From Pseudomonas alkylphenolica (GTDB taxonomy: Bacteria > Pseudomonadota > Gammaproteobacteria > Pseudomonadales > Pseudomonadaceae), in assembly GCF_004025535.1 (NCBI RefSeq), contig NZ_QJRG01000033.1:372001-436000 (forward strand): a stretch of DNA of 64,000 nt. Direction: 5' to 3'. The position numbers and the translations under genes were made by a program. Positions 7,709 to 16,932 of the stretch are shown piece by piece; within the stretch, counting starts at the first letter, position 1; the number at the start of each line of letters is the position of its first letter. The notes under the pieces are model-generated. The model was not told the origin of the DNA. It did no database searches and saw only the letters and a program-made list of their open reading frames with translations.

Positions 7709-10013
7709 GCGCGTGTTGCCACGGCTGTTCCTGTTGCTCCTGATAGCGGCCCTGGCCCTGACCGGCTGGCAGTGGCATCGGGGGGCGCCGCTGTCGGCCG
7801 ACCTGATGACGCTGGTGCCCGGCGCCACTCAGGACCCACTGGTGCAACGCGCCGAACAACGTATGCAAGAGCCGCTTAATCGCCAGATGCTGGTGCTGGT
7901 CGGCCATCCCCGGCGCACGCAGGCCATCGCCCTCGCTCAGCGCCTGGGTGAACAGTGGCAGGCGAGCGGCCTGTTCGAGCAGGTCCAGTGGAGTGTGCAA
8001 AGCGATTTGCAGGCGGTGCGAGAGCAGTTGCTGCAAGGCCGACTGGCGATGCTCTCGCGTACCGATCGTACTGCATTGATCGACGATCCCCAGGCCTTTG
8101 TCGAGCAGCGCGTACACAGTCTCTATGACCCTTTCAGCGGCTTCAGCCTGGTGCCCAGCCAGGACGACTGGCTGGGCCTGACCGGGCGCATCCAGGACAG
8201 TCAGCCACGCCCCGCCTCAGTGCAGCTCGACACGGCCAGCGGCGCGCTGCTGGCCGAGGCTGACGGCCAGTTCTGGGTGTTGCTGCGGGCCCGAACCCTG
8301 GGCAACGCCTTCGATATGCAGCTACCGCTGCAAGTCGCCGCCTTGCTCGACGACAGTCGCCAGCAAGCCCGCCACGATGGCGCACAACTGCTGGCCGCCA
8401 GCGGCCTGCTGTACGCCGCCAACGGCCAGCGCCAGGCCAGCCAGGAAATCACCTGGGTCGGCGGCGGCGCGACGCTGGGTATTCTGCTGTTGCTGCTCCT
8501 GGCATTTCGACGCCTGCGTGTGCTGCTGGCGTTCGTCCCGGTGCTGATCGGCATGCTGTTCGGTGCCGCCGCCTGCGTGGCCCTGTTCGGGCAGATGCAT
8601 GTGATGACCCTGGTGTTGGGCTCCAGCCTGATTGGTGTGGCGGTGGACTATCCGCTGCACTACCTGTCAAAAAGCTGGAGCTTGCGCCCCTGGCACGCCT
8701 GGCCCGCCCTGCGCCTGACCCTGCCGGGGTTGAGCCTGAGCCTGGTGACCAGTTGCATCGGTTACCTGGCCCTGGCCTTCACGCCCTTCCCGGCATTGAC
8801 CCAGATCGCCGTATTCTCTGCTGCCGGCCTGCTTGGTGCGTACCTCAGCGCAGTGTGCCTGCTACCCGCGCTGCTCAAGGGCACCTCGTTGCAACCGGCG
8901 CAGTGGCCGCTGACGGTCGCCCAGTGGCTGATGGCGCTGCGTAGCAGGTTGTTGGCCAGGGTTCCCAGCCCCGCGCTGCTCGGCCTGCTGATCCTGTTTT
9001 GCATTGCAGGCCTGTCGCAACTGGACAGCCGTAACGACATCCGTCAGTGGATCAACAGCTCCCCACAATTGCTTGAGGAGGCCCAGGCTGTTGCGCGCAT
9101 CACCGGCTACCAGCCCACCAGCCAGTTTTACCTGGTGCGCGCCGCAGACCAGACCCAGTTGCTCAAGCGCCTGCAATCCCTGGGCACGCGCCTCGACAAA
9201 CTGGTCGAGACTGAAAAGCTCAAAGGCTACATGGCCCTCAGCCAACTGGTCGCCAGCCCGGTCGAACAACAACAGCTGCGCGAGGCGCTGGCCAGACTGC
9301 CCGGGTATTGGCAGCCCCTGCTGGCCCTGGGCATCCCCGCCAGCGCACTGCAAACCGAACTGGCCCAGTTGCAGGCACTGCCACCCCTGGACATCGATAA
9401 CGCCCTCAGCGGCCCTTTGGGCGAGCCTTGGCGCCCTCTCTGGCTGGGCAATGACAGTCAAGGTGTGGCTGCCATCGTCAGCCTGCAGGGCTTGAGCGAT
9501 CCGGCCTTGCTGCAGCAGCAGGCAATTGACCTGGAAGGCGTCGAACTGGTGGACCGCCTTGGCGACTTGAACCGGGTGTTCGCTGCCACCCAGATCAGCG
9601 CCGCCGAGTTAAAGTTGCTGTCGTGTGCGTTGATCGTGGTGCTGCTGATCCTGCCCTTCGGCGTGGGTGGGGCATTGCGTATCGTCGCCTTGCCTCTGCT
9701 CGCCGCCGTGTGCAGCCTGGCCAGTCTCGGCTGGCTGGGGCAGCCGCTGACCCTGTTCAGCCTCTTCGGCCTGCTACTGGTCACGGCCATCAGCGTCGAC
9801 TACGCCATCCTCATGCACGAACAGATCGGCGGCGCTGCCGTCAGCCTGCTGGGAACCTTGCTGGCAGCCACCACCACCTGGCTGTCGTTCGGCCTGCTGG
9901 CGGTGTCGAGCACGCCAGCGGTGAGCAATTTCGGCCTGGCCGTGAGCCTGGGGCTGGTGTTCAGCTTCATGCTCGCCCCCTGGGCCGCCACCCGCGACAA
10001 GGAACACGCATGA
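7698..10013 (+). CDS. MMPL/RND-family exporter (ApeM position)
   Basis: A 771-residue inner membrane transporter with the two-fold RND plan: one N-terminal helix, a large periplasmic domain, a helix block from about 250-400, a second periplasmic domain and a second block from about 640. Each half has a VDY motif (Asp317 and Asp701), the likely proton relay of MMPL proteins. It should export the aryl polyene lipid. The start is uncertain: TTG 7698, overlapping LolA, has GGAG at 7685; GTG 7713 is the alternative and shortens it by 5 residues. Confidence 0.88.
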   Translation: MPSERVLPRLFLLLLIAALALTGWQWHRGAPLSADLMTLVPGATQDPLVQRAEQRMQEPLNRQMLVLVGHPRRTQAIALAQRLGEQWQASGLFEQVQWSVQSDLQAVREQLLQGRLAMLSRTDRTALIDDPQAFVEQRVHSLYDPFSGFSLVPSQDDWLGLTGRIQDSQPRPASVQLDTASGALLAEADGQFWVLLRARTLGNAFDMQLPLQVAALLDDSRQQARHDGAQLLAASGLLYAANGQRQASQEITWVGGGATLGILLLLLLAFRRLRVLLAFVPVLIGMLFGAAACVALFGQMHVMTLVLGSSLIGVAVDYPLHYLSKSWSLRPWHAWPALRLTLPGLSLSLVTSCIGYLALAFTPFPALTQIAVFSAAGLLGAYLSAVCLLPALLKGTSLQPAQWPLTVAQWLMALRSRLLARVPSPALLGLLILFCIAGLSQLDSRNDIRQWINSSPQLLEEAQAVARITGYQPTSQFYLVRAADQTQLLKRLQSLGTRLDKLVETEKLKGYMALSQLVASPVEQQQLREALARLPGYWQPLLALGIPASALQTELAQLQALPPLDIDNALSGPLGEPWRPLWLGNDSQGVAAIVSLQGLSDPALLQQQAIDLEGVELVDRLGDLNRVFAATQISAAELKLLSCALIVVLLILPFGVGGALRIVALPLLAAVCSLASLGWLGQPLTLFSLFGLLLVTAISVDYAILMHEQIGGAAVSLLGTLLAATTTWLSFGLLAVSSTPAVSNFGLAVSLGLVFSFMLAPWAATRDKEHA

Positions 10014-10495
10014 AACGCCTGCTGTTGATAGTGGCCATGTCCCTGCTCAGCGCCTGTGCCAGCCAGCCGCCGCTGCCTGAACAGATGCCGACGCTGGCAC
10101 TGCCAATGCAGCTGCACATCCAGAGCGAGCAGGCCGACCAGCGTCAGGATTTGCTCCTGGTAATTCAGCGGGAGGGCCTCAGCCTGCGTTGGTCGCTACT
10201 GGACTTACTGGGCATTCCCCAGGCCCGGCAAGTGTTCGACCAGGGGCAGTGGCAGGCCGATGGTTTTCTGCCGCCCAATCCAGCGGCCCGCGAGTTGTTC
10301 GCTGCGTTGTTGTTTGCCCTGACACCTGGCGGGCAGCTTGAACAAAGTTACCCGGATGCCCGTGAGCACGATCAGCAGCGCTGGCTGGACGAGCGCTGGC
10401 GCGTCGATTACCGGCACGCTGATGACTTCACCTTGAACCTCAAGCAGGGCCTGCGTTATCGAGTGAGCCCACTGCCCAGCGAGACCACGCCATGA
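10010..10495 (+). CDS. DUF3261 lipoprotein (ApeN position)
   Basis: A 161-residue lipoprotein: signal peptide with lipobox LSAC, so Cys16 would be lipidated. The residue after the Cys is Ala, not Asp, which in general favours outer membrane sorting. DUF3261 proteins occur in APE clusters beside the LolA-like and MMPL genes and may act as LolB-like acceptors at the outer membrane; this role is inferred. Start and stop overlap both neighbours (ATGA). Confidence 0.85.
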   Translation: MKRLLLIVAMSLLSACASQPPLPEQMPTLALPMQLHIQSEQADQRQDLLLVIQREGLSLRWSLLDLLGIPQARQVFDQGQWQADGFLPPNPAARELFAALLFALTPGGQLEQSYPDAREHDQQRWLDERWRVDYRHADDFTLNLKQGLRYRVSPLPSETTP

Positions 10496-11691
10496 GCGCT
10501 TATTTGAATGCCCTGGGCCTGGTCTGCGCCCTGGGCCGCAACCAGGCCGAGGTTGCCCGCCATCTGTTTGCCGGTGATTGCTCAGGGATGCGCGAAGAGC
10601 ACGGCTGGGTGCCGGAACGCCGTGTACCGGTTGCTGCCGTGCCCGGTACGTTGCTCGACCTGCCGCCAGCGCTGCAGTCGCGGCACAGCCGCAACAACCA
10701 GTTGCTGTATGAGGCCTGCCTGCAGATCACCCCGCAAATCGAAGCGGCGATTGCCCGCCATGGCCGCGAGCGCGTAGCCATTGTGCTGGGCACCAGTACG
10801 TCGGGCATTGCCGAAGCCGGCGAAGGTATTGCTCACTACCTGCGCGAGCAACAGTTTCCGCCACGCTATGACTACACCGAGCAGGAACTCAGTGCGCCGG
10901 CCAACTTTCTCGCCGACTGGCTGCAACTGAGCGGCCCGGCCTACGTCATCTCTACCGCCTGTACCTCCAGTGCGCGGGCCTTGATGAGCGCCCGCCGCCT
11001 GCTCGATCTGGGTGTCTGCGATGCGGTGATCTGTGGTGGCGTGGACAGCCTGTGCAAGCTGACGCTCAATGGCTTCAGCGCGCTGGAGGCGGTCAGTGCA
11101 CAACGCTGCAACCCCTTTTCGGTCAATCGCAACGGCATCAACATCGGCGAAGCGGCGGCGCTGTTTCTGATGACCCGCGAGGCAAATTGCCCAGGTACCA
11201 GCGTCGCGCTGCTGGGTGCCGGGGCCAGCTCCGATGCGCACCACATCTCCGCGCCCCAGCCCGAGGGAAAAGGCGCCTTGCAGGCCATGGCCAAGGCGCT
11301 GGACAATGCAGGTCTACAGCCCGCGCAGATCAATTACCTGAACCTGCACGGTACTGCCACCCAACATAACGATGCCATGGAGAGCCAGGCTGTGCATGCC
11401 CTGTTCGGCAGCCAGCTGGCCTGTTCGTCGAGCAAGCCCATGACCGGTCACACCCTGGGTGCGGCCGGCGCGCTGGAAGCAGCGTTCTGCTGGCTGAGCC
11501 TGTCGGCGCACAACCGGCATGGGCAGTTGCCGCCGCACATCTGGGACGGTGCGTACGACCCGCAGTTGCCAAGGCTCAACCTGGTCGAAGCCGGCCAGCG
11601 CCTGCCAACTGCGGGCCCACGGCGCTTGATGAGCAACTCGTTCGCCTTTGGTGGCAACAATGTCAGCCTGATTCTCGGAGACACCCCATGA
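10492..11691 (+). CDS. apeO: beta-ketoacyl-ACP synthase (ApeO-type)
   Basis: A 399-residue FabB/FabF-type condensing enzyme with an intact triad: Cys157 in TACTSS, His286 in LHGTAT and His320 in MTGHTLGAAG. It should elongate the polyene by decarboxylative condensation of malonyl-ACP. In described APE systems ApeO works as a heterodimer with the chain-length factor ApeC; no such gene is in the window, and it is expected upstream of position 1. Coupled by ATGA to both neighbours. Confidence 0.93.
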   Translation: MSAYLNALGLVCALGRNQAEVARHLFAGDCSGMREEHGWVPERRVPVAAVPGTLLDLPPALQSRHSRNNQLLYEACLQITPQIEAAIARHGRERVAIVLGTSTSGIAEAGEGIAHYLREQQFPPRYDYTEQELSAPANFLADWLQLSGPAYVISTACTSSARALMSARRLLDLGVCDAVICGGVDSLCKLTLNGFSALEAVSAQRCNPFSVNRNGINIGEAAALFLMTREANCPGTSVALLGAGASSDAHHISAPQPEGKGALQAMAKALDNAGLQPAQINYLNLHGTATQHNDAMESQAVHALFGSQLACSSSKPMTGHTLGAAGALEAAFCWLSLSAHNRHGQLPPHIWDGAYDPQLPRLNLVEAGQRLPTAGPRRLMSNSFAFGGNNVSLILGDTP

Positions 11692-12158
11692 TCACCTGGC
11701 CCCTGGCCGAATTGCTGCCCCATGCCGGCGACATGATCCTGATCGATCAGGTCGAGTCTTTCGACGAGGACCAGGTGCATACCCGACTGACCGTTCGCCC
11801 GGGCGGCCTGTTCAATCGCGCCGACGGTAGCCTGCCCGCCTGGATCGGCATCGAGTTGATGGCCCAGAGCGCTGCAGCGTTCGCCGGATGCCGCGCGCGC
11901 GCCCAAGGTAAACCTGCAGCGCTGGGCTTGCTGCTCGGTACACGCAAGTTCGCCTGTAATGTCGAGTGTTTTCCCGTGGGTGCCGAACTGCATATCCATG
12001 CCCGCCCCTCGCTGGAAGACGATAACGGCATGGCCGTGTTCGAATGTGAACTGCACGGCCCTGGCATTCAGGCCACGGCCCGCTTGAACGTATTTAGCCC
12101 GCCCCAGGATGCCAGTTACCTGACTGAAGCGGGCCCGGAGGATTCCCCCCATGACTGA
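11688..12158 (+). CDS. apeP: 3-hydroxyacyl-ACP dehydratase-like hotdog protein (ApeP-type)
   Basis: A 156-residue single hotdog domain. LPHAGDMILID matches the FabZ active-site segment, with His12 conserved; the helix containing GIELMAQ carries the acidic residue region. It would dehydrate 3-hydroxyacyl-ACP so that double bonds accumulate. In known APE systems ApeP pairs with ApeI; here the ApeI domain is the C-terminus of the ligase, so any ApeI-ApeP complex would also carry the ligase. Overlaps both neighbours. Confidence 0.88.
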   Translation: MITWPLAELLPHAGDMILIDQVESFDEDQVHTRLTVRPGGLFNRADGSLPAWIGIELMAQSAAAFAGCRARAQGKPAALGLLLGTRKFACNVECFPVGAELHIHARPSLEDDNGMAVFECELHGPGIQATARLNVFSPPQDASYLTEAGPEDSPHD

Positions 12159-12879
12159 CACAATCCTGGTCACCGGCTCCAGCCGCGGTATTGGCCGGGC
12201 CATTGCCCTGCGCCTGGCACGCTCCGGCTTCGACCTGGTCCTGCATTGCCGTAGCGGCCGTACCGAAGCCGACGCCGTTGCAGAGGAGATCCGCGGGTTG
12301 GGCCGGCAGGTTCGGGTGCTGCAATTCGATGTTGCCGATCGAGCAGCGTGTGCGGCCATTCTCGGTGCTGACGTCGAAACCCATGGCGCCTATTACGGTG
12401 TTGTGTGCAATGCCGGCCTGACCCGCGACGGCGCCTTTCCGGCCTTGAGCGAAGAAGATTGGGACCAGGTGCTGCGCACCAACCTCGACGGCTTCTACAA
12501 CGTCCTGCACCCGTTGATGATGCCAATGATCCGCCGTCGCGCGCCGGGCCGGATCGTGTGTATCACCTCGGTATCGGGGATGATCGGCAACCGGGGCCAG
12601 GTCAACTACAGCGCCTCCAAGGCCGGTGTGATTGGCGCCGCCAAGGCGCTGGCGATTGAACTGGCCAAGCGCAGGATCACCGTCAACTGCGTCGCCCCCG
12701 GCCTGATCGACACGGCCATGCTCGATGAGCATGTGCCCGTTGAAGAGCTGCTGAAAATGATCCCGGCGCAACGCATGGGCACCCCGGATGAAGTCGCCAG
12801 TGCCGTAAACTTTCTGGTGTCGACTGAAGCGGCGTACATCACCCGTCAGGTGCTGGCGGTCAACGGAGGGTTGTGCTGA
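12151..12879 (+). CDS. apeQ: 3-ketoacyl-ACP reductase, FabG-like (ApeQ-type)
   Basis: A 242-residue short-chain dehydrogenase. GSSRGIG at residues 9-15 is the NADPH-binding glycine motif; Ser140, Tyr153 and Lys157 (YSASK) form the catalytic set with FabG spacing. It reduces the 3-keto group in each elongation cycle of the polyene. It overlaps the dehydratase by 8 bases and its stop shares bases with the next start (TGATG). Confidence 0.93.
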   Translation: MTDTILVTGSSRGIGRAIALRLARSGFDLVLHCRSGRTEADAVAEEIRGLGRQVRVLQFDVADRAACAAILGADVETHGAYYGVVCNAGLTRDGAFPALSEEDWDQVLRTNLDGFYNVLHPLMMPMIRRRAPGRIVCITSVSGMIGNRGQVNYSASKAGVIGAAKALAIELAKRRITVNCVAPGLIDTAMLDEHVPVEELLKMIPAQRMGTPDEVASAVNFLVSTEAAYITRQVLAVNGGLC

Positions 12880-14105
12880 TGAAGCGCGTGGTGGTCACCG
12901 GCATGGCCGGCATCACATCCCTGGGCAATGACTGGGCGACCATTGCCGGGCACTTTACCAGGCATCACAGCGGCATCCGCCGGATGCACGAATGGGATCG
13001 GTTCGAGGAACTCAACACACGCCTGGCCGGCCCGGTCGATGATTTCAAAGCCCCCGATTACTGGACCCGCAAACAGTTGCGCAGCATGGGCCGGGTGTCA
13101 CGCCTGGCCGTGGCCGCGGCCGAGAACGCCCTGCGCGATGCCGGCCTGCTCGACGACCCGGCGATTCGCGATGGTCGCATAGGTGTGGCTTGTGGCTCGT
13201 CCACCGGCAGCACCGACGAAATGAAAACCTTCGGCAACATGCTGCTCAACTCGGTTGCCGAAGGCCTCAACGCCAATTCCTACGTGCGGATGATGCCGCA
13301 CACCACCGCCGCCAATATCAGCATTTTCTTCGGCCTGACCGGGCGCCTGATCCCCACTTCCAGTGCCTGCACCAGTGGTAGCCAGGGCATCGGCTATGCC
13401 TATGAGGCAATCAAGTTCGGCCGTCTGCCGCTGATGCTCGCCGGAGGTGCCGAAGAACTCTGCCCGACCGAGGCCATGGTGTTCGACGCACTGTACGCCA
13501 CCAGCCTGAAAAACGATGCCCCACAGAGCACTCCCAGCCCTTATGACAGTGGTCGTGACGGCCTGGTCATCGGTGAAGGCGGCGGCATGCTGGTGCTTGA
13601 AGAACTCGAGCACGCGCTGGCCCGTGGTGCACACATCTACGCCGAGATTGTCGGTTACGGTACTAACGCCGACGGCCAGCACACCACCCGCCCGGAGCAG
13701 GTAACCATGCGCCGCGCCATGGAACTGGCCCTGGAAGACGCCAGCCTCGCGCCCGAAGCCATCGGTTACGTCAATGGCCACGGTACCGCCACCGAACAAG
13801 GCGATATCGCCGAAACCCTGGCCACCAGCAGCCTGTTCGGGCCACGCATGCCGATCAGTTCGCAAAAGAGCTTTCTCGGCCATACCCTGGGCGCCTGCGG
13901 TGCGCTGGAGTCCTGGTTCAGCATCGAGATGTTGAACAGCGATCGTTACGTGCACACCCTCAACCTGGTCAACGTCGACCCGCAGTGCGGGGAGCTGGAC
14001 TACCTGTGCGGCGACTGGCGGCCAATGAGCAACGAGTACGTGATGAACAACAATTTTGCCTTTGGCGGGGTCAATACGTCGTTGATTTTCCGGCGCTGGC
14101 CTTGA
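12879..14105 (+). CDS. apeR: beta-ketoacyl-ACP synthase (ApeR-type)
   Basis: A 408-residue FabF-like condensing enzyme with Cys164 in SSACTSG, His301 in NGHGTATEQGD and His335 in FLGHTLGACG. It is a second, distinct active ketosynthase of the cluster; a priming or first-elongation role has been discussed for ApeR, which I cannot confirm here. ATG 12879 follows GGAGGG at 12865-12870; GTG 12873 would add two residues. This is the last gene of the APE operon. Confidence 0.93.
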   Translation: MKRVVVTGMAGITSLGNDWATIAGHFTRHHSGIRRMHEWDRFEELNTRLAGPVDDFKAPDYWTRKQLRSMGRVSRLAVAAAENALRDAGLLDDPAIRDGRIGVACGSSTGSTDEMKTFGNMLLNSVAEGLNANSYVRMMPHTTAANISIFFGLTGRLIPTSSACTSGSQGIGYAYEAIKFGRLPLMLAGGAEELCPTEAMVFDALYATSLKNDAPQSTPSPYDSGRDGLVIGEGGGMLVLEELEHALARGAHIYAEIVGYGTNADGQHTTRPEQVTMRRAMELALEDASLAPEAIGYVNGHGTATEQGDIAETLATSSLFGPRMPISSQKSFLGHTLGACGALESWFSIEMLNSDRYVHTLNLVNVDPQCGELDYLCGDWRPMSNEYVMNNNFAFGGVNTSLIFRRWP

Positions 14106-14126
14106 CCTTGCCCGCAATCGTCGAAG

Positions 14127-14145
14127 CCGCCCGTCAAACGGGCGG
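14127..14145. terminator. hairpin between convergent apeR and LysR gene
   Basis: An 8-bp perfect stem (CCGCCCGT/ACGGGCGG) with a 3-base loop lies between the convergent apeR and LysR genes and overlaps the LysR stop codon. No T-run follows, so it is a weak or bidirectional terminator candidate. Confidence 0.45.
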
Positions 14146-15036
14146 AATCAGCGCGCGTCCCCCCAGCAATGAAGCAAATGCGCTGGCCATTGCCGAGGTC
14201 GACTCACGGCGCTGTACCAGCCATACAGCCGTCATCGCCTCGCTGTCGAGCAAGGTCCGGTAAACCACGCCATCGATACGCATGCGCTGGAACGACGCCG
14301 GCAGCACCGATACCCCAAGCCCCGCCGAGACCAGGCCGATAATGGTCATCGCCTCGCTCGCCTCCTGGGCAAAATGCGGGCTGAAGCCCGCCTGCCGGGC
14401 AAGGCTCAGTAGCTGCGCGTACAAGCCGCTGCCATAGCTGCGAGGAAAGAACACAAATGGCTCGTCGGCCAGCGCGGCCATGTGCAGCCCACCTTCACTG
14501 CCTTCGGCCAATGGATGGGCAGCATTGATGACAGCCACCAGCGGTTCGCGGAACAGCTCGGTTGCCACCAGGCTGTCGGGCAACGACAACGGGCGTATCA
14601 AGCCGATTTCGATGGATTCGTCGAGCAAGGCGTCGGCGACCGCCTGGCTGCTCATTTCCTCAAGGTTCAGGTGCACGGCCGGAAAACGCTGGCGAAACGC
14701 GTAAATGGCCTTGGGAATACTGGAATTGAACGGTGCCGACGAGGTGAAGCCGATCTTCATTTCGCCCAGTTCACCTAGCTGCGCGCGGCGGGCCACATCG
14801 GCGGCCTTATCCACCTGAGCCAGCACCAGGCGCGCCTCCTCAAGGAACAGCCGCCCCGCCTCGCTGAGCGCGACCCGACGATTGGTACGCTCGAACAGCC
14901 GCGCGCCCAGCTCCTGCTCCAGCGCCTGGATCTGCTGGCTCAGGGGCGGTTGAGAGATGCCCAACAGCTCGGCAGCCCGGCCAAAATGCAGCTCTTGAGC
15001 CACCGCAATGAAATAACGCAGGTGACGCAATTCCAT
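14134..15036 (-). CDS. ynfL: LysR-type transcriptional regulator, YnfL-like
   Basis: A 300-residue LysR regulator: N-terminal winged helix (RHLRYFIAVAQELHFGRAAE, then ISQPPLSQQI) and a C-terminal sensor domain from about residue 90. From memory it is close to E. coli YnfL along its length, including the segment AMTIIGLVSAGLGVSVLPAS. It is divergent from an MFS gene matching YnfM, so it most likely controls that transporter and itself from the 118-base gap. The ligand is unknown. It is convergent with the APE operon and is not obviously its regulator. Confidence 0.9.
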   Translation of the reverse strand: MELRHLRYFIAVAQELHFGRAAELLGISQPPLSQQIQALEQELGARLFERTNRRVALSEAGRLFLEEARLVLAQVDKAADVARRAQLGELGEMKIGFTSSAPFNSSIPKAIYAFRQRFPAVHLNLEEMSSQAVADALLDESIEIGLIRPLSLPDSLVATELFREPLVAVINAAHPLAEGSEGGLHMAALADEPFVFFPRSYGSGLYAQLLSLARQAGFSPHFAQEASEAMTIIGLVSAGLGVSVLPASFQRMRIDGVVYRTLLDSEAMTAVWLVQRRESTSAMASAFASLLGGRALIPPV

Positions 15037-15154
15037 AATCGCTCCAATAGGTCGTAAAACATCTCAAACAGGTCGAACAATATATTGGAAATGATCATTA
15101 GCCAGCTATATGCTTTTTTCACTGCCTGTCTGGTTGTGACGCCCGAGGTCACCC

Positions 15155-16414
15155 GTGAAAACTGCTGTTGCTCCACTCGTCCACGATGTTCCCCCGCTCC
15201 CTGTCGACGCCCCCGCCGCCCTTGCTGAACGCTGGATAGAAAAAGGTACACCGGCCTTTCTGCGCACGGTGCTGGCCTTGTTCTGCGGCGGCTTCGCCAC
15301 CTTTGCACTGCTCTACTGCGTGCAGCCGATGATGCCGATGCTGTCCCATGAGTATTCGATCAATGCTGCACAAAGCAGCCTGATCCTCTCGGTGTCGACG
15401 GGCATGCTGGCCTTCGGCCTGTTGATCACCGGCCCCATTTCCGATCGCATCGGCCGCAAGCCGGTGATGGTCTTCGCGTTGTTTTGCGCCGCCTTGTGCA
15501 CCATCGTCAGCGCACTGATGCCCAGCTGGCACGGCGTGCTGCTGACCCGGGCGCTGCTGGGGCTGTCGTTGAGCGGCCTGGCCGCGGTGGCCATGACCTA
15601 CCTCAGCGAAGAGATCCACCCGCAACACATCGGCTTGGCCATGGGCCTGTACATCGGCGGCAATGCGATCGGCGGCATGAGCGGCCGGCTGATCACCGGC
15701 GTGCTGATCGATTTCGTCAGCTGGCACACAGCCCTGCTGGTAATCGGCTGCCTGGCGCTGATCGCCGCCGTGGTGTTCTGGAAAGTGCTCCCCGAATCAC
15801 GCAACTTCCGCCCCCGTTCAATGCATCCGCGCAGCCTGCTTGAAGGCTTTACCCTGCATTTTCGCGATGCCGGCCTGCCGTGGCTGTTCCTTGAGGCATT
15901 CCTGCTGATGGGGGCGTTCGTCACCCTGTTCAACTACATCGGCTACCGCCTGCTGGCCGAGCCCTACCACATGAGCCAGGCGCTCGTCGGCCTGCTGTCG
16001 GTGGTGTACCTGTCGGGTATCTACAGTTCGGCACAAATCGGCGCCCTGGCCGACAAGCTGGGGCGGCGCAGGGTGTTCTGGGGCACCATCGTACTGATGT
16101 TCGGCGGCCTGTTGATGACGCTGTTCAGCCCCTTGCTGCTGGTAATCGTCGGCATGCTGGTGTTTACCTTCGGCTTTTTTGGCGCACATTCGGTGGCCAG
16201 CAGCTGGATCGGGCGGCGCGCGACCAAAGCCAAGGGGCAGGCCTCGTCGCTGTACCTGTTCAGCTATTACGCGGGGTCGAGTGTGGCCGGGACGGCCGGT
16301 GGCATTTTCTGGCATGAGGCCGGCTGGAACGGCATCGGTCTGTTTATCGGCAGCTTGCTGGCGGTGGCCTTGCTGGTGGCATTGCACCTGAGCCGATTGC
16401 CGGCCAAGGCGTGA
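15155..16414 (+). CDS. ynfM: MFS transporter, YnfM family
   Basis: A 419-residue, 12-helix major facilitator. The loop motif GPISDRIGRKPVMV after helix 2 is the MFS signature; FATFALLYCVQPM, MTYLSEEIHP, GGMSGRLI and ASSWIGRRATKAKGQASSLY segments match E. coli YnfM as I recall it. The substrate is unknown. GTG 15155 is preferred, with GAGG at about 15145. It is divergent from the YnfL-like regulator, conserving the E. coli pair arrangement. Confidence 0.9.
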   Translation: MKTAVAPLVHDVPPLPVDAPAALAERWIEKGTPAFLRTVLALFCGGFATFALLYCVQPMMPMLSHEYSINAAQSSLILSVSTGMLAFGLLITGPISDRIGRKPVMVFALFCAALCTIVSALMPSWHGVLLTRALLGLSLSGLAAVAMTYLSEEIHPQHIGLAMGLYIGGNAIGGMSGRLITGVLIDFVSWHTALLVIGCLALIAAVVFWKVLPESRNFRPRSMHPRSLLEGFTLHFRDAGLPWLFLEAFLLMGAFVTLFNYIGYRLLAEPYHMSQALVGLLSVVYLSGIYSSAQIGALADKLGRRRVFWGTIVLMFGGLLMTLFSPLLLVIVGMLVFTFGFFGAHSVASSWIGRRATKAKGQASSLYLFSYYAGSSVAGTAGGIFWHEAGWNGIGLFIGSLLAVALLVALHLSRLPAKA

Positions 16415-16473
16415 AGATCGCCGGCAGCCCGGCTCCACACAGGGTGGAACCGGGCTGCCGGTGGAACAGTCTT

Positions 16474-16821
16474 TTAATTGATCACTTCAACCAGATCCAC
16501 ATCCACTTCACGGCTCATCAGGTGCTTCTCGACTTCACCGGTCAGCTTGACCTTGGTCTTGTCGTCGAAGGCCACCGGCGGCATGTCTTCCTTGTCGATC
16601 TCGACCGTGATGGTGCCGGTGGTGTCCTTGAATTCGAACTTGTCATCGTTGTTCAGCTTCTTCACCACAAAACCCTGCAACACCACCGGAGTGTCGTCAG
16701 CGGCGTCGTTGGCGGCGGCAACCGTGGTCACCGGTTGTGCACCCGGGCCGGTGTAACCGGCGGCCAGGGCAGCGGTACTGAACAACGGGGCGAGCAGCAA
16801 AGCGAGATAGCGGGTTTTCAT
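16474..16821 (-). CDS. BOF (bacterial OB-fold) periplasmic protein, YgiW/YdeI family
   Basis: A 115-residue protein: signal peptide to about residue 20 (AALAA), then one OB-fold domain with the LQGFVVKKLNNDDKFEFKD pattern and the DxxP segment typical of YgiW. Family members are periplasmic and linked to stress tolerance; the ligand is unclear. It stands alone, convergent with the MFS gene and downstream of hemE in the same direction, separated from hemE by a terminator. Confidence 0.85.
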   Translation of the reverse strand: MKTRYLALLLAPLFSTAALAAGYTGPGAQPVTTVAAANDAADDTPVVLQGFVVKKLNNDDKFEFKDTTGTITVEIDKEDMPPVAFDDKTKVKLTGEVEKHLMSREVDVDLVEVIN

Positions 16822-16890
16822 GATGAAGGTCCTGTTCGGGTTTCGATGAAGACAGGTTATCCGGGCAGGCTGAACTGAAGCTTAAAAGCA

Positions 16891-16916
16891 AAACGCCCGG
16901 CATTGGCCGGGCGTTT
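16891..16916 (-). terminator. hemE terminator
   Basis: An 11-bp perfect stem (AAACGCCCGGC with its complement) and a 4-base loop ATTG lie just past the hemE stop; reading on the - strand the stem ends in TTT and is followed by TGC, a Rho-independent terminator shape. Confidence 0.85.
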
Positions 16917-16932
16917 CATACCGCTAAAAAGC

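Noticed and set aside
15044..15088. CCAATA/TATTGG inverted pair in the LysR/MFS gap as an operator
   Set aside because: The arms are only 6 bases and 33 bases apart, with no T-N11-A core; too weak to call in AT-rich DNA.
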